The notes: generated by a model not told the origin, from the sequence alone. DNA of 22,732 bases from a virus (IMGVR_UViG_3300043446_005406:1-22732), one strand, 5' to 3'; positions 7,153 through 14,685 are shown, counted from the stretch's first letter. A program made the numbers and translations.

Positions 7153-7525
7153 GTACTCAAAGAACGGGGGGTCCGGGCGACCGGCCCCCCGTTCCGGTGC
7201 TCCCCGTCTTAAGGACCCCAAGGGGGGCCTGACGGCTGCTGGGCGCGCAGCGTTCAAGCGGTCGGAGGGCGCGAACCTCAAGCCGGGCGTGAAGAACTAC
7301 GAGTCCGCGTCGCTTGCGGACAAGAAGCGTTGGGTCAGTTGGGCAAGCCGGTTTTACGGTCGCTCAAAGATCCCGCCGCTGAAGAAGCCCAACGGCGAGC
7401 CGACGCGATACGCCCTTACGGCAAACGCGTGGGGCCAGCCGGTACCACAAAACGAGCAGCAGGTGCGACGCATTGCTGCTTTGGCGCAAAAGCGCAGTGC
7501 GCAGTTGCGCGGAAAGGCAGAATGA
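7139..7525 (+). CDS. Small basic protein with a KGGLTxAGRxxF motif
   Basis: 128 residues from a TTG at 7139 that overlaps the previous gene by 14 bases; an earlier GTG at 7103 in the same frame is possible, and no useful start exists between 7142 and the conserved region. The first ~25 residues are basic, Gly/Pro-rich and probably disordered; they lie over a strong hairpin (7162-7194). The core begins at KGGLTAAGRAAFKR, then LKPGV, then KKRWVSWASRFYGR and PTRYALTANAWGQPVP, and ends in a basic helix. KGGLTxAGR plus NLKPGV resembles a small phage-associated domain family (DUF6321-like, from memory and not verified). Function unknown; possibly a minor head component. The start codon is the weakest part of this call. 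Confidence 0.65.
   Translation: MAASRYSKNGGSGRPAPRSGAPRLKDPKGGLTAAGRAAFKRSEGANLKPGVKNYESASLADKKRWVSWASRFYGRSKIPPLKKPNGEPTRYALTANAWGQPVPQNEQQVRRIAALAQKRSAQLRGKAE
7162..7194 (+). promoter_or_regulatory. Very stable GC-rich hairpin with a GCGA tetraloop
   Basis: GAACGGGGGG (7162-7171) pairs perfectly with CCCCCCGTTC (7185-7194). Inside, after a bulged T at 7172, CCGG (7173-7176) pairs with CCGG (7181-7184) across a GCGA loop (7177-7180), a GNRA tetraloop. It begins 10 bases after the stop of the decoration gene. No T-run follows. It lies within the start region of the next gene, so it could attenuate transcription or translation downstream of the coat operon, or protect the 3' end of the coat message. 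Confidence 0.75.
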
Positions 7526-7713
7526 GCGTAGACAAGGCCAAGATGTACGCGGCGCTAATGAACCTGCAGAACAGTGCGGGTAAGCGCGCGAAGAAGCCTT
7601 CGGCCCCGGCATCCGGTGGCGGGGTAAGCAAGTCGGGGAAGCCCTACGGTCCTCAGGCCGTTTCGACCGCCGAGAAGGTCGGGCAGATCCTGCGCAACGC
7701 TCCAAAGCGCTAG
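7522..7713 (+). CDS. Small basic protein, unknown function
   Basis: 63 residues starting at ATG 7522, whose ATGA overlaps the upstream TGA; AAAGG (7513-7517) provides a modest ribosome-binding site. A helix (KAKMYAALMNLQN) is followed by a Lys/Ala/Pro/Gly/Ser stretch and a second helix (TAEKVGQILRNA) with a basic end. A longer frame upstream (from 7330) is a shadow of the preceding gene. Family not recognised; context suggests a head-assembly or virion accessory protein. Confidence 0.6.
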   Translation: MSVDKAKMYAALMNLQNSAGKRAKKPSAPASGGGVSKSGKPYGPQAVSTAEKVGQILRNAPKR

Positions 7714-7716
7714 CAG

Positions 7717-8265
7717 TTGCACGCTGAGCTTGCCGCAAAGCTCAAGGACGTTCTTGCCGACAGCGCGGTGCTGTGGTTTCGCGCGCATTCGGCTCACTGG
7801 AACGTAACCGGGCCGCATTTCCACGCCTACCACGAGTTGTTTGGTGAGGTGTACGAGGACGCGTGGGGCTCGCTGGACACGACCGCCGAGGCAATGCGCC
7901 AGATCGGCGTTTTTGCGCCGGTGTCGCTTTGCGGTCTAGTCGAGGGCGAGCCGGAGTTTTCCGAAACCGGTGACGCCGAGACGCTGGTGCGCGAGGTGCT
8001 GGACGCCAACGCCGCGGTTACCAAGTGCCTCTACGAGGCGTTTGCGGTGTGCAACCAGCCGGAGTGCAACGCGCAGGGCATTGCCAACTACGTTGCGGGC
8101 CGGATCGAGGCGCACGAAAAGTGGACGTGGCAGCTTGCTGCAACGCTCGGAGAGTCCGCGGACAAGGTTGTTCCGACCGATTCCGACGACGAGACAGAAC
8201 CCCCCCCGCCCAGCAACCCGCCGCCCAAGAAGCGCGGCGCCTACCCACCGGGGGTGAGCAAGTGA
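7717..8265 (+). CDS. Dps/ferritin-like protein with proline-rich C-terminal tail
   Basis: 182 residues. Residues 1-150 match the Dps family: the hallmark AHWNVTGPHFHAYHELF, then LDTTAEAMRQIG. Aligned without gaps to E. coli Dps, ferroxidase ligands His51, His63, Asp78 and Glu82 correspond to H27, H39, D54 and E58, but Asp67 falls on G43 (a Glu follows at 44). Dps proteins form 12-subunit cages that oxidise and store iron and protect DNA. Residues ~151-182 are an added acidic then Pro-rich and basic tail (EPPPPSNPPPKKRG), probably disordered. The start is TTG 7717, 3 bases after a TAG in the same frame, with weak Shine-Dalgarno support, so translation may depend on the upstream gene. It sits between head and tail genes. 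Possible roles are iron handling in the infected cell, packaging into the virion as cargo, or a purely structural use of the fold. Family call is firm; role is inference. Confidence 0.85.
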   Translation: MHAELAAKLKDVLADSAVLWFRAHSAHWNVTGPHFHAYHELFGEVYEDAWGSLDTTAEAMRQIGVFAPVSLCGLVEGEPEFSETGDAETLVREVLDANAAVTKCLYEAFAVCNQPECNAQGIANYVAGRIEAHEKWTWQLAATLGESADKVVPTDSDDETEPPPPSNPPPKKRGAYPPGVSK

Positions 8266-8738
8266 GACTCGGCGAGGAAGTCCCGGGAATCCTTACTGAC
8301 AAGTGGCTGTTTGTCGCCGACGACACTCACAAGATCACCGAGCGCGTGAAGCAGTACGACACCGCGTGCCGTCTGGTGTGCCACGTCGAAACCCAGCAGC
8401 TGGGAGTTGCGCGCTGGGTGGAGGCGTCGTTTGCGCAGGGCGGCGCGTGGATGATCGCCTTCCGCGCCCGCGACCCGGAGACCGGTGAGCCAATTACCGG
8501 TGAGCCGGACGAGCGAGTTATTTGGCAGATGGGTCGCTTTGACACGTGGCGACGCCGTAACCCGGAGAGGATGGACCGCGCGGTTGCGGAGACGATTCGC
8601 CGCCGTCAAGACCAGCTGACCGAGGCCGAGAAGGAAAAGAACGCCGAGATGGCGGAGAAGTTCGTGCGCGGCTGGAAGCAGCGTACGGGTATCAAAGACA
8701 AGATCATCGTGCCCGCGGGGGCAGGAGGAACTGAGTAA
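8262..8738 (+). CDS. Conserved-looking phage protein of unknown function
   Basis: 158 residues from GTG 8262, which overlaps the upstream TGA (GTGA); a longer frame upstream is a shadow of the Dps-like gene. The N-terminal half is mixed alpha/beta: ILTDKWLFVADDTHKI, LVCHVETQQLGVARWVEAS and AWMIAFRARDP. The C-terminal half is a highly charged helical region (RNPERMDRAVAETIRRRQ through EKEKNAEMAEKFVRGWKQ), possibly coiled-coil. I do not recognise the family. Position between head and adaptor genes suggests a head-completion or minor virion role. Confidence 0.65.
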   Translation: MRLGEEVPGILTDKWLFVADDTHKITERVKQYDTACRLVCHVETQQLGVARWVEASFAQGGAWMIAFRARDPETGEPITGEPDERVIWQMGRFDTWRRRNPERMDRAVAETIRRRQDQLTEAEKEKNAEMAEKFVRGWKQRTGIKDKIIVPAGAGGTE

Positions 8739-8740
8739 CC

Positions 8741-9568
8741 GTGGCACAGACGCCAGAGCAAATTCAGGCTGCCGCCACTGCGGCACGCCAGCAGCGCGAA
8801 GAGCGCCAGCGACAGACACGCGAAAACCGCGCCGACAAGGCAAACGCCCTTAGGGGCGCAACAAACACCCTTGACGCAACCAACCGTTCACTCAGCAGGG
8901 CTCGTGTTGCTGTGCGCAATGCCAAGGGGCAGGGCGCGCGCGTTGAGGCGCAAACAATTGTTAGCGGCTTTGAGGCAAACCGTGCTGAGCACAGGCGTGC
9001 GTACGATATGGCCCTCAACCGTGCACGGAGAATTGGTGTCAAGGTTAGCCCCGAAATGCTGCGTCGTCAGGGGCGCGCGGCGGGTACGCCAGAGACGCCA
9101 AGCGCAACAACAGAAGGACAGGGACGTGGGCCGCAGGCGCCGAGAGTCACGCCAAACCCCGACAGCGGTGGCGGTAATCCGTCCTCGGGCGGGGGTTCTG
9201 GTTCCGGTGGTTCGGGTGCCAAGTCGACCCGCTCCGTCACCCCCCGCAAGCGCGACTTCACGGTAGACCAGAAGAACGCCAAGTCAAACACCGTGCTTGG
9301 CAAGGCCCTCAAGATGTACGGCGACCCGCGCAAGGGGCCGGACAAGACTGGCGAGATGCTGCAGGACGGTGCCAAGTCCCCGCATCACGTCAAACTCACG
9401 GGCAAGGAGTTTCAGAACTTCAAAAAGAAGTACGTCGCCACTCACGCTGGTGGCAAGAACCTGAGCGACTGGTCGCTGCGTGCTATGGCCAAGATGCTCA
9501 AGTACAAGAACACCAAGTCCGCTAAGGAGACGTACGGCCTTAGCGAGTACAAGCCGCCGGAGGGCTAG
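8741..9568 (+). CDS. Very basic two-domain protein with Gly/Ser linker
   Basis: 275 residues. Residues 1-110 are an Arg/Ala/Gln-rich helical region (EQIQAAATAARQQREERQRQ), probably coiled-coil. Residues ~115-165 are a Pro then Gly/Ser-rich linker (SSGGGSGSGGSGAKS). Residues ~165-275 form a Lys-rich domain with VLGKALKMYGDPRKGPDK, KEFQNFKKKY and LSDWSLRAMAKMLKYKN, suggesting a small helical fold able to bind nucleic acid. GTG start at 8741 with AGGAGG at 8723-8728. The strong positive charge inside a virion module makes a DNA-contacting internal head protein plausible. Not recognised as a known family. Confidence 0.65.
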   Translation: MAQTPEQIQAAATAARQQREERQRQTRENRADKANALRGATNTLDATNRSLSRARVAVRNAKGQGARVEAQTIVSGFEANRAEHRRAYDMALNRARRIGVKVSPEMLRRQGRAAGTPETPSATTEGQGRGPQAPRVTPNPDSGGGNPSSGGGSGSGGSGAKSTRSVTPRKRDFTVDQKNAKSNTVLGKALKMYGDPRKGPDKTGEMLQDGAKSPHHVKLTGKEFQNFKKKYVATHAGGKNLSDWSLRAMAKMLKYKNTKSAKETYGLSEYKPPEG

Positions 9569-9574
9569 CAGTTG
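9559..9574 (+). promoter_or_regulatory. Ribosome-binding site fixing the TTG start of the adaptor gene
   Basis: GGAGGG at 9559-9564 lies 7 bases upstream of TTG 9572, inside the end of the previous gene, whose TAG is at 9566-9568. It supports a TTG start although the gene has no nearby ATG or GTG alternative. Confidence 0.7.
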
Positions 9575-10993
9575 GCCACTGGGGATTTTCAGGACCTCTA
9601 CACCCGCACGCTATACGCGGCGCAACGCGACCCCAACGTCGCGGCTGATGTTGCGCGCGCTAAGGAGGCGGTGAACGAGGCGTACTTGAGTCTGTGTGAC
9701 TCAGGACCCCAGTGGTCATTTCTCGTCAAGCAGGGCACCTTGACCCTGACGATCAACGACGACACCTACACCTACGCCGACGTTGCAACAGCACTTGGCG
9801 TGTCGGGGATCACCGACGTTCTGGCAATTAGCTTCGGTGGTCCCGCCGGGTCCTACCCCGGCCACTACGCCCGTTGGGAGGACTTTTGGGCGATCAAGCA
9901 GCTGAACCTTTCCTTGTCGGCCGGTGTCCCGCACCTGTGGACGACATACGCCCGTTCCCAGCTGGAGATTTGGCCGAAGCCTCAGTCGGCGTACTCGGCG
10001 ACGGTGATCGCCCTCCAGCAGGCACCGGAGCTGGTGAACAACGGCGACACCCCGCTGGTTCCGATTGGCTGGCGCCACCGATTGCTTGTCCCCGCCGCGG
10101 CAGCAATTCTCCTTAGGCAGGAGTCTGGCGGAGACGCCGTTAGCGAGGCCAACAACAACGAGGCGCTGTACGCCAAGGCCTACGAGCAGTTTGCCACCGG
10201 CCCGATGGTGTTTAGCCCCCCGGTGCAGCACCCGACGCCCGCCAAGCTGCTGCTGCCCGCTGGGCTGCAGGGCACCAAGGGCACCTTCTTGGACCTGATT
10301 CAGCGGGTCTGTTACGAGTGCGACCAGCCGCCGTGGATTGCCTACAACCGCGAGCGAGCCAAGGACGCGCTGAACCAGACCTACAGGTCAATTCTTGACA
10401 CCCCGGACGACTGGGACTTTCTGGAGCGCGAGGGCCAGATCCAGTTGCAGGCCGGGCAGGGCACGTACAACATTTCGTCAATTGCCTCCGCGCTGGGCGT
10501 GACTGGTATCCGCCAGATCCTCAAGATTGTCAACGACTCGATTTCCAACAGCTCGCCGCTTGAGCCGATGAGCTGGCCTGACCTTGAGTCGCTGACCAAG
10601 TCCACCCAAGACGGGGAAACCAACGACGTCCCCGCCGCGTTTGCAGTGTGGGACGGCAAGATCCGGTTTTGGCCCGCACCCGCTGAGGCGTACAAGCTCG
10701 GTGTGTACTACTTGGTTGGCGTCGGTAACCTCAGCGCCGACAGCGACGTCCCGCTGATCCCCGAGCAGTGGGTCAACGAGGTTCTGGTCCCGCTGGCCGC
10801 CGCACGCGTGCTGTATCAGAGCACCGACGGCAACGCGGTCAACAAGGCGCAAATGCTTGACGGGCGCGGTCAGGCCGCGCTGAGGCTGCTGCGCGAGTCG
10901 CGTGCCGCCGCCAAGTTCCCGGAGCTGAGGCTCCAGTCGCCCCGGTTCTCGGCTGACCTCCCCGGGTCCTACGCACAGGACTGGTACTTCTAG
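9572..10993 (+). CDS. Head-tail adaptor protein made of two tandem copies
   Basis: 473 residues. Each half begins with helices and a Trp-Phe motif (RAKEAVNEAYLS...WSFL; RAKDALNQTYRS...WDFL) then a beta-rich part, resembling the podovirus adaptor family (T7 gp11 / P22 gp4 type) that forms a ring between portal and nozzle. The halves align at a constant offset of 233 residues: ALGVSGITDVLAI (74-86) with ALGVTGIRQILKI (307-319), LEIWPKPQSAY (131-141) with IRFWPAPAEAY (364-374), and TPLVPIGW (160-167) with VPLIPEQW (393-400). This is an internal duplication. The C-terminus ends in Arg/Pro-rich coil and Tyr-Phe. TTG start; TAG stop overlaps the next GTG by one base. The next gene is nozzle-like, in keeping with this order. 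Family call is by motif and context. Confidence 0.75.
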   Translation: MATGDFQDLYTRTLYAAQRDPNVAADVARAKEAVNEAYLSLCDSGPQWSFLVKQGTLTLTINDDTYTYADVATALGVSGITDVLAISFGGPAGSYPGHYARWEDFWAIKQLNLSLSAGVPHLWTTYARSQLEIWPKPQSAYSATVIALQQAPELVNNGDTPLVPIGWRHRLLVPAAAAILLRQESGGDAVSEANNNEALYAKAYEQFATGPMVFSPPVQHPTPAKLLLPAGLQGTKGTFLDLIQRVCYECDQPPWIAYNRERAKDALNQTYRSILDTPDDWDFLEREGQIQLQAGQGTYNISSIASALGVTGIRQILKIVNDSISNSSPLEPMSWPDLESLTKSTQDGETNDVPAAFAVWDGKIRFWPAPAEAYKLGVYYLVGVGNLSADSDVPLIPEQWVNEVLVPLAAARVLYQSTDGNAVNKAQMLDGRGQAALRLLRESRAAAKFPELRLQSPRFSADLPGSYAQDWYF

Positions 10994-13224
10994 TGAGGAG
11001 CAAGGTCGTTTTTCGACCCGGCTCCGGTGGCCTTGTAACCGACGTCCCCGACACCTTTCTCAAGGGGGAGGCGCTGGTCTACTCCAAGGACGCGGTGCTT
11101 TACCGCGGAGCGTTGGAGCAGCGGCGCGGTTGGACGTACGAAAGCGCCTACGGGTCGCCTGTTTCTGGCACCCCTGTTGGTGTGTTGCGGTCGCAGTTCA
11201 CGCGCGCAAACGCAAAGCGGACCATTGGAACGTTGTCAAACGGAACCGTGTGGCTGCACACGGGGTCCGCAGCGTCTGTGGACCTTGGTGCACCGGAAAT
11301 TGCGCAGTCACCCATTCCGCGGTGCGTTTACCGCGACGAAGTGATCTTTTGCTACGCAGACGGCAAGACGCCGATCCTCCGTTACTCGGGGCTTCCTAAC
11401 GTCGGCTTTTCGCTTGCTTCTGGGTCGCTTTCCTACACCCAGAACGAGGCAACTGTCACCGCAAGCACAGCGTTTAGCTCCGCGCCGTCACCCGGTAGCT
11501 ATATGCCGATTGTGCTCGGCGGCACCACTTTTGACCGCGTAGCAACGTGGGCCAGAATCCAGTCCGGTGCTTCGACAACCAGCGCCACGATTGAAGACAT
11601 CACCCACGTCAACGCAAACGCAACTTACGCAAGCGGGAAGATCTACAACCCTGCGGTGACGGCGGGCAGTTGGCCCGGGGTAATGATTTACAACGACGGG
11701 ACGTGCGCGGTTACCCGCACGCCGTATACCTCACCGGCGGGGGAGACCGCATCAGCTACGGGCTTTGGCACCAACTGGGTTTCGTCGCTAATGCCAATTA
11801 ACGGGCGCGCGGCCCTGCTGTACAAAGACGGAACGTTGTGGAAGGTGCGGAGCATCTCCGCGATTTCCAACACGACTTCAATCACGCTTGCGACAAACCC
11901 GCTGACTTTCACCACCGGTGGCGGTGGCGGAGACATTGGTGTTTCGAGCATGAGCGGAACTATTGGCTCGCCGACGACAACGACAAAAGCCGCGTACCAA
12001 ATTGTGTCGTCGCCGACGTGGACCGACGCGTGCGTGCACAAGGGGTCGCTGTGGGGCACCGGCGTGGCCTACCACCCCAACCGCGTTTACGTGGCGCCGC
12101 CCAACTGGAACCCCGCGCTTCCCCCGGGCGAGGCTTACCCGTACGACGTTTCTACTTCGCTGCAAAAGTCGTCGCCAGACAGCTGGCTGTTGGACTTTAT
12201 CGACGTCCCAACGTCGTACGACGGCGACCCAGTGGTCGCAATCCTTAGCTCGGGCGGGCCGCTGCTGGTGCTCAAGCGCGCGGCGGTGCACGGGATCTAC
12301 GGCACCTACCCCACGTTTGAGCAGTCGCTGATTCGCTCGGGCGCCGGGTGCATTGACCGCACCGCCGCGATCACCGTTGAGAACACCCCGTTCTGGGCGG
12401 GCGAAGAAGGCATTTTCACGTTTGCGGGCGGACGCGTGCAGTCGCTTGTGGACAACAAGATCGAGCGCGAGTGGCAGGCGCTTATGAAGGGCTGGGTTCA
12501 GGGCACGTCGTACTGCACCCTTGGCGTGACTGGCGGCCACCTCGTTGTCAGCGTTGGCGGGCTCAGCCAGAACGCAACCGGCGGCGCCAAGAACGGTGCG
12601 GACTCAGTCAACCCCACCGAGCGCGTGTTGGTGTTTGACCTTGGGGCCGGGGAGTGGGTGTCACGCTTTAGCAACGTCAACGCCCGTGCGTTCAACTCGG
12701 CGCGTGTTCCGGGCGAAACCGAAGCGCTGCTTTTTGTGGGCCAGTCAGACGGCCGCATTGCCGACCTTACGCCTGCGATCACCAACGTGAAGTGCACCGA
12801 CCGCGCGGCGCAGACGCGCACCGTTGCAGACGCCGTTGACGGCAACGGCACGTACCCGCAGCTTGAGGCGTGGACCTCGCTAGGGCTTGCAGACGCCGCT
12901 GGTACCGACGGTGACGTGCGACTTATTGACCTGTCGGTGGTGTCAAACGTGCTCGACAGTGGTAGCCCGGGCGCTACGACGCTGGAAGTTGCGGTGTCAC
13001 AGACCGACGGTCTCAGGCCTCCCGGGTCAGCAGAAACCCCGGTAACTGTTGGCACCGTCAACTCCGACACGACCGACGGGGTAAACCGCAACCGGTTTCG
13101 AGTTGCCCGTTCCGGGCGTACCCACCAGCTTCGGCTGCGTACGGGCACTACCGCGTCGACTGCGGCCAAGGTGCAGATCCAAGAGGCAGTGCTCAATTTC
13201 CGTGACGCCCGGAGGCGCACGTGA
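10993..13224 (+). CDS. Tail nozzle-like protein (beta-propeller type)
   Basis: 743 residues, mostly beta. It opens with GGLVTDVPDTFLKGEALVYS then GALEQRRGW near residue 40, the pattern (a list of site values followed by a RRGW/RPGW turn) common to large phage tail proteins that follow the adaptor. Next come many short strands with Gly/Thr/Ser loops, a Gly-rich stretch (TTGGGGGDIG), then a blade-like central part (WLLDFIDVPTSYDGDPVVAI; GGPLLVLKRAAVHGIYG; TPFWAGEEGIFTFAGGRV) and a C-terminal beta domain. In podoviruses such as T7 (gp12) the nozzle sits below the adaptor, closes the DNA channel and carries the fibres. GTG 10993 overlaps the adaptor TAG by one base; ribosome-binding sequence is poor, so coupling is likely. 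Nozzle role is inferred from size, fold character and order. Confidence 0.65.
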   Translation: MRSKVVFRPGSGGLVTDVPDTFLKGEALVYSKDAVLYRGALEQRRGWTYESAYGSPVSGTPVGVLRSQFTRANAKRTIGTLSNGTVWLHTGSAASVDLGAPEIAQSPIPRCVYRDEVIFCYADGKTPILRYSGLPNVGFSLASGSLSYTQNEATVTASTAFSSAPSPGSYMPIVLGGTTFDRVATWARIQSGASTTSATIEDITHVNANATYASGKIYNPAVTAGSWPGVMIYNDGTCAVTRTPYTSPAGETASATGFGTNWVSSLMPINGRAALLYKDGTLWKVRSISAISNTTSITLATNPLTFTTGGGGGDIGVSSMSGTIGSPTTTTKAAYQIVSSPTWTDACVHKGSLWGTGVAYHPNRVYVAPPNWNPALPPGEAYPYDVSTSLQKSSPDSWLLDFIDVPTSYDGDPVVAILSSGGPLLVLKRAAVHGIYGTYPTFEQSLIRSGAGCIDRTAAITVENTPFWAGEEGIFTFAGGRVQSLVDNKIEREWQALMKGWVQGTSYCTLGVTGGHLVVSVGGLSQNATGGAKNGADSVNPTERVLVFDLGAGEWVSRFSNVNARAFNSARVPGETEALLFVGQSDGRIADLTPAITNVKCTDRAAQTRTVADAVDGNGTYPQLEAWTSLGLADAAGTDGDVRLIDLSVVSNVLDSGSPGATTLEVAVSQTDGLRPPGSAETPVTVGTVNSDTTDGVNRNRFRVARSGRTHQLRLRTGTTASTAAKVQIQEAVLNFRDARRRT

Positions 13225-13937
13225 GCGACAGCACCCCCACGCCCGGCGACGCCACCAGTATTGAGGCGTTTGTGCGCTCGGACCTGTTCCGCGCCATCCT
13301 CCGCACCCAGCACGCGGACCTGCTTAGCGCCTCTACCACGGCGGCGGCCACGGTGCCCACCGGCGCAGTGGTTCCGTACGCAACCGAAACCGCTCCCGAC
13401 GGATGGCTGTTGTGCAACGGGCAGGACGTTTACAAGGACGCCTACCCGGCGCTGTTTGCGGTGCTGGGGACAAAGTACGGGACGCCCGCCGACACGCTGA
13501 AGTTCAAGCTTCCCGACCTTCAGGGGCGCGTTCCGGTGGGGTACGGGACGGGGTACACCACGCTTAACAACCCAAGCGGTGCAACCCAGTACCAGATTCC
13601 CGACCACACTCACAACCTCAAGAACCACACCCACGGGATGCAACACACCCACGGGATGAAGAACCACACACACACTTACGCTGCATACACCACTTACCCC
13701 GACGGAACCGCCACGGGTCCATTTGCCGCCGGTGGGGCCGCGAACGCCGCTCACCCGTATTACCACTATCACTACGTGTCAGGAACAACCTCGTCGCCGA
13801 ACGACAACACAACGGACGGTTCGAGTGCCGCTGACACCGGTGGTCCGTCAGAAAACACGTCAGACGGCGTGAACAGCCCGCCGAATATGAACGTTATGCA
13901 GCCTTATATTGTTCTCAACTACATAATCAGGACCTGA
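13221..13937 (+). CDS. Tail-collar-domain fibre with histidine (HxH) metal-binding tip
   Basis: 238 residues. Residues ~46-112 form a phage tail collar domain: PTGAVVPYATETAPDGWLLC, then YPALFAVLG and LPDLQGRVPVGYG. After it come five HxH motifs (129-131, 136-138, 142-144, 149-151, 182-184). In T4 long (gp37) and short (gp12) fibre tips, HxH motifs from three chains coordinate metal ions on the trimer axis, so a metal-stapled needle is likely here. The end PPNMNVMQPYIVLNYIIR is the usual C-terminal signature of collar fibres. GTG 13221 overlaps the previous stop (GTGA), with GGAGG at 13211-13215. No chaperone gene was recognised next to it. Likely role: short fibre or needle at the tail tip. 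Confidence 0.85.
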   Translation: MSDSTPTPGDATSIEAFVRSDLFRAILRTQHADLLSASTTAAATVPTGAVVPYATETAPDGWLLCNGQDVYKDAYPALFAVLGTKYGTPADTLKFKLPDLQGRVPVGYGTGYTTLNNPSGATQYQIPDHTHNLKNHTHGMQHTHGMKNHTHTYAAYTTYPDGTATGPFAAGGAANAAHPYYHYHYVSGTTSSPNDNTTDGSSAADTGGPSENTSDGVNSPPNMNVMQPYIVLNYIIRT

Positions 13938-13938
13938 A

Positions 13939-14685
13939 ATGGCGTTTGACCTCAAGAACATTCAAGTTCCAGATTCGATCAAGGGTCGAATTAGGGCTGG
14001 TACACAGTCAAAAATTGACCAGATCACGCGGTCGTTTGACGCACTTCCTGCCAAGTACCAAAAGCTGATTGAGGCCCGCGGCGCCAGCACAAAGCTTGGG
14101 CTCACGGGTCTGGGCAACTACGTGACCGGCGACAACCCCAACACACCCGAAATCGAGACCGACGCCATTTACCGCGCCGACAACCGTATTGGCGAGCGCG
14201 AAACGGCTGCGGTCAAGAGCGCCGACAACGCCGCCAACGCGCGCGGGATGATGTTCTCGTCGTTCAGGGACAAGAGCGTGGGGGACGCGCTTGGGCGCCT
14301 GAGCCGTGAGGCAAATCAGGTGCTTACCCAGTACGCCACCGACCTTACAAAGCTTGAGGGAGATAAGCTCGGGGAGCAAGAGGGCATGTACAACGCCCTT
14401 CAGACGTTGTATGGCGACGAGGTTGATTACCTCAAGGAGAACCCGCCGCCGCCTCCCGCCACGCCGGACGCGCCTGCTGGCGGTGGTGGCGACGCTGGCG
14501 GTGGTTCTGGCGGTGGCGCTGCGGCATCCAGCGGGGGACAAAGGGTCTGGATTGGCGCGGCAAAGCCCAACCTTAAGGCGCTGCAAAAGAAGCACCCCAA
14601 TATGAACCTTCGGGTGGTGTTTGTTAACCCCCGTAGCGCAGGTTCTAGCGGAGCCCACTACAGCGTTATTGCAACGCCCAAGTAG
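13939..14685 (+). CDS. Candidate internal virion protein 1 (helical, Gly-linker, C-terminal domain)
   Basis: 248 residues, family not recognised. Residues 1-165 are helical and charged (IKGRIRAGTQSKIDQITRSF; LGRLSREANQVLTQYATDLT). A run of prolines near residue 170 and a Gly-rich linker (GGGGDAGGGSGGGAAA) lead to a small C-terminal domain of ~48 residues (QRVWIGAAKPNLKALQKK to HYSVIATPK). ATG 13939 starts one base after the collar-fibre TGA; AGGA at 13929-13932. Placement upstream of two larger helical proteins and a hydrolase matches the internal (ejection) protein block of podoviruses, but this is context only. Confidence 0.55.
   Translation: MAFDLKNIQVPDSIKGRIRAGTQSKIDQITRSFDALPAKYQKLIEARGASTKLGLTGLGNYVTGDNPNTPEIETDAIYRADNRIGERETAAVKSADNAANARGMMFSSFRDKSVGDALGRLSREANQVLTQYATDLTKLEGDKLGEQEGMYNALQTLYGDEVDYLKENPPPPPATPDAPAGGGGDAGGGSGGGAAASSGGQRVWIGAAKPNLKALQKKHPNMNLRVVFVNPRSAGSSGAHYSVIATPK

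Noticed and set aside
7330-7521. N-terminal extension of the 63-residue protein
   Set aside because: The upstream part is an alternative frame of the preceding gene; ATG 7522 with the ATGA overlap is the natural start.
8025-8261. N-terminal extension of the 158-residue protein
   Set aside because: It is an out-of-frame reading of the Dps-like gene; GTG 8262 with the GTGA overlap fits better.
12498-13772. Long minus-strand open frame (424 codons) opposite nozzle and collar genes
   Set aside because: Crosses two well-supported + strand genes, with Val/Arg/Ser-biased composition typical of an antisense shadow.
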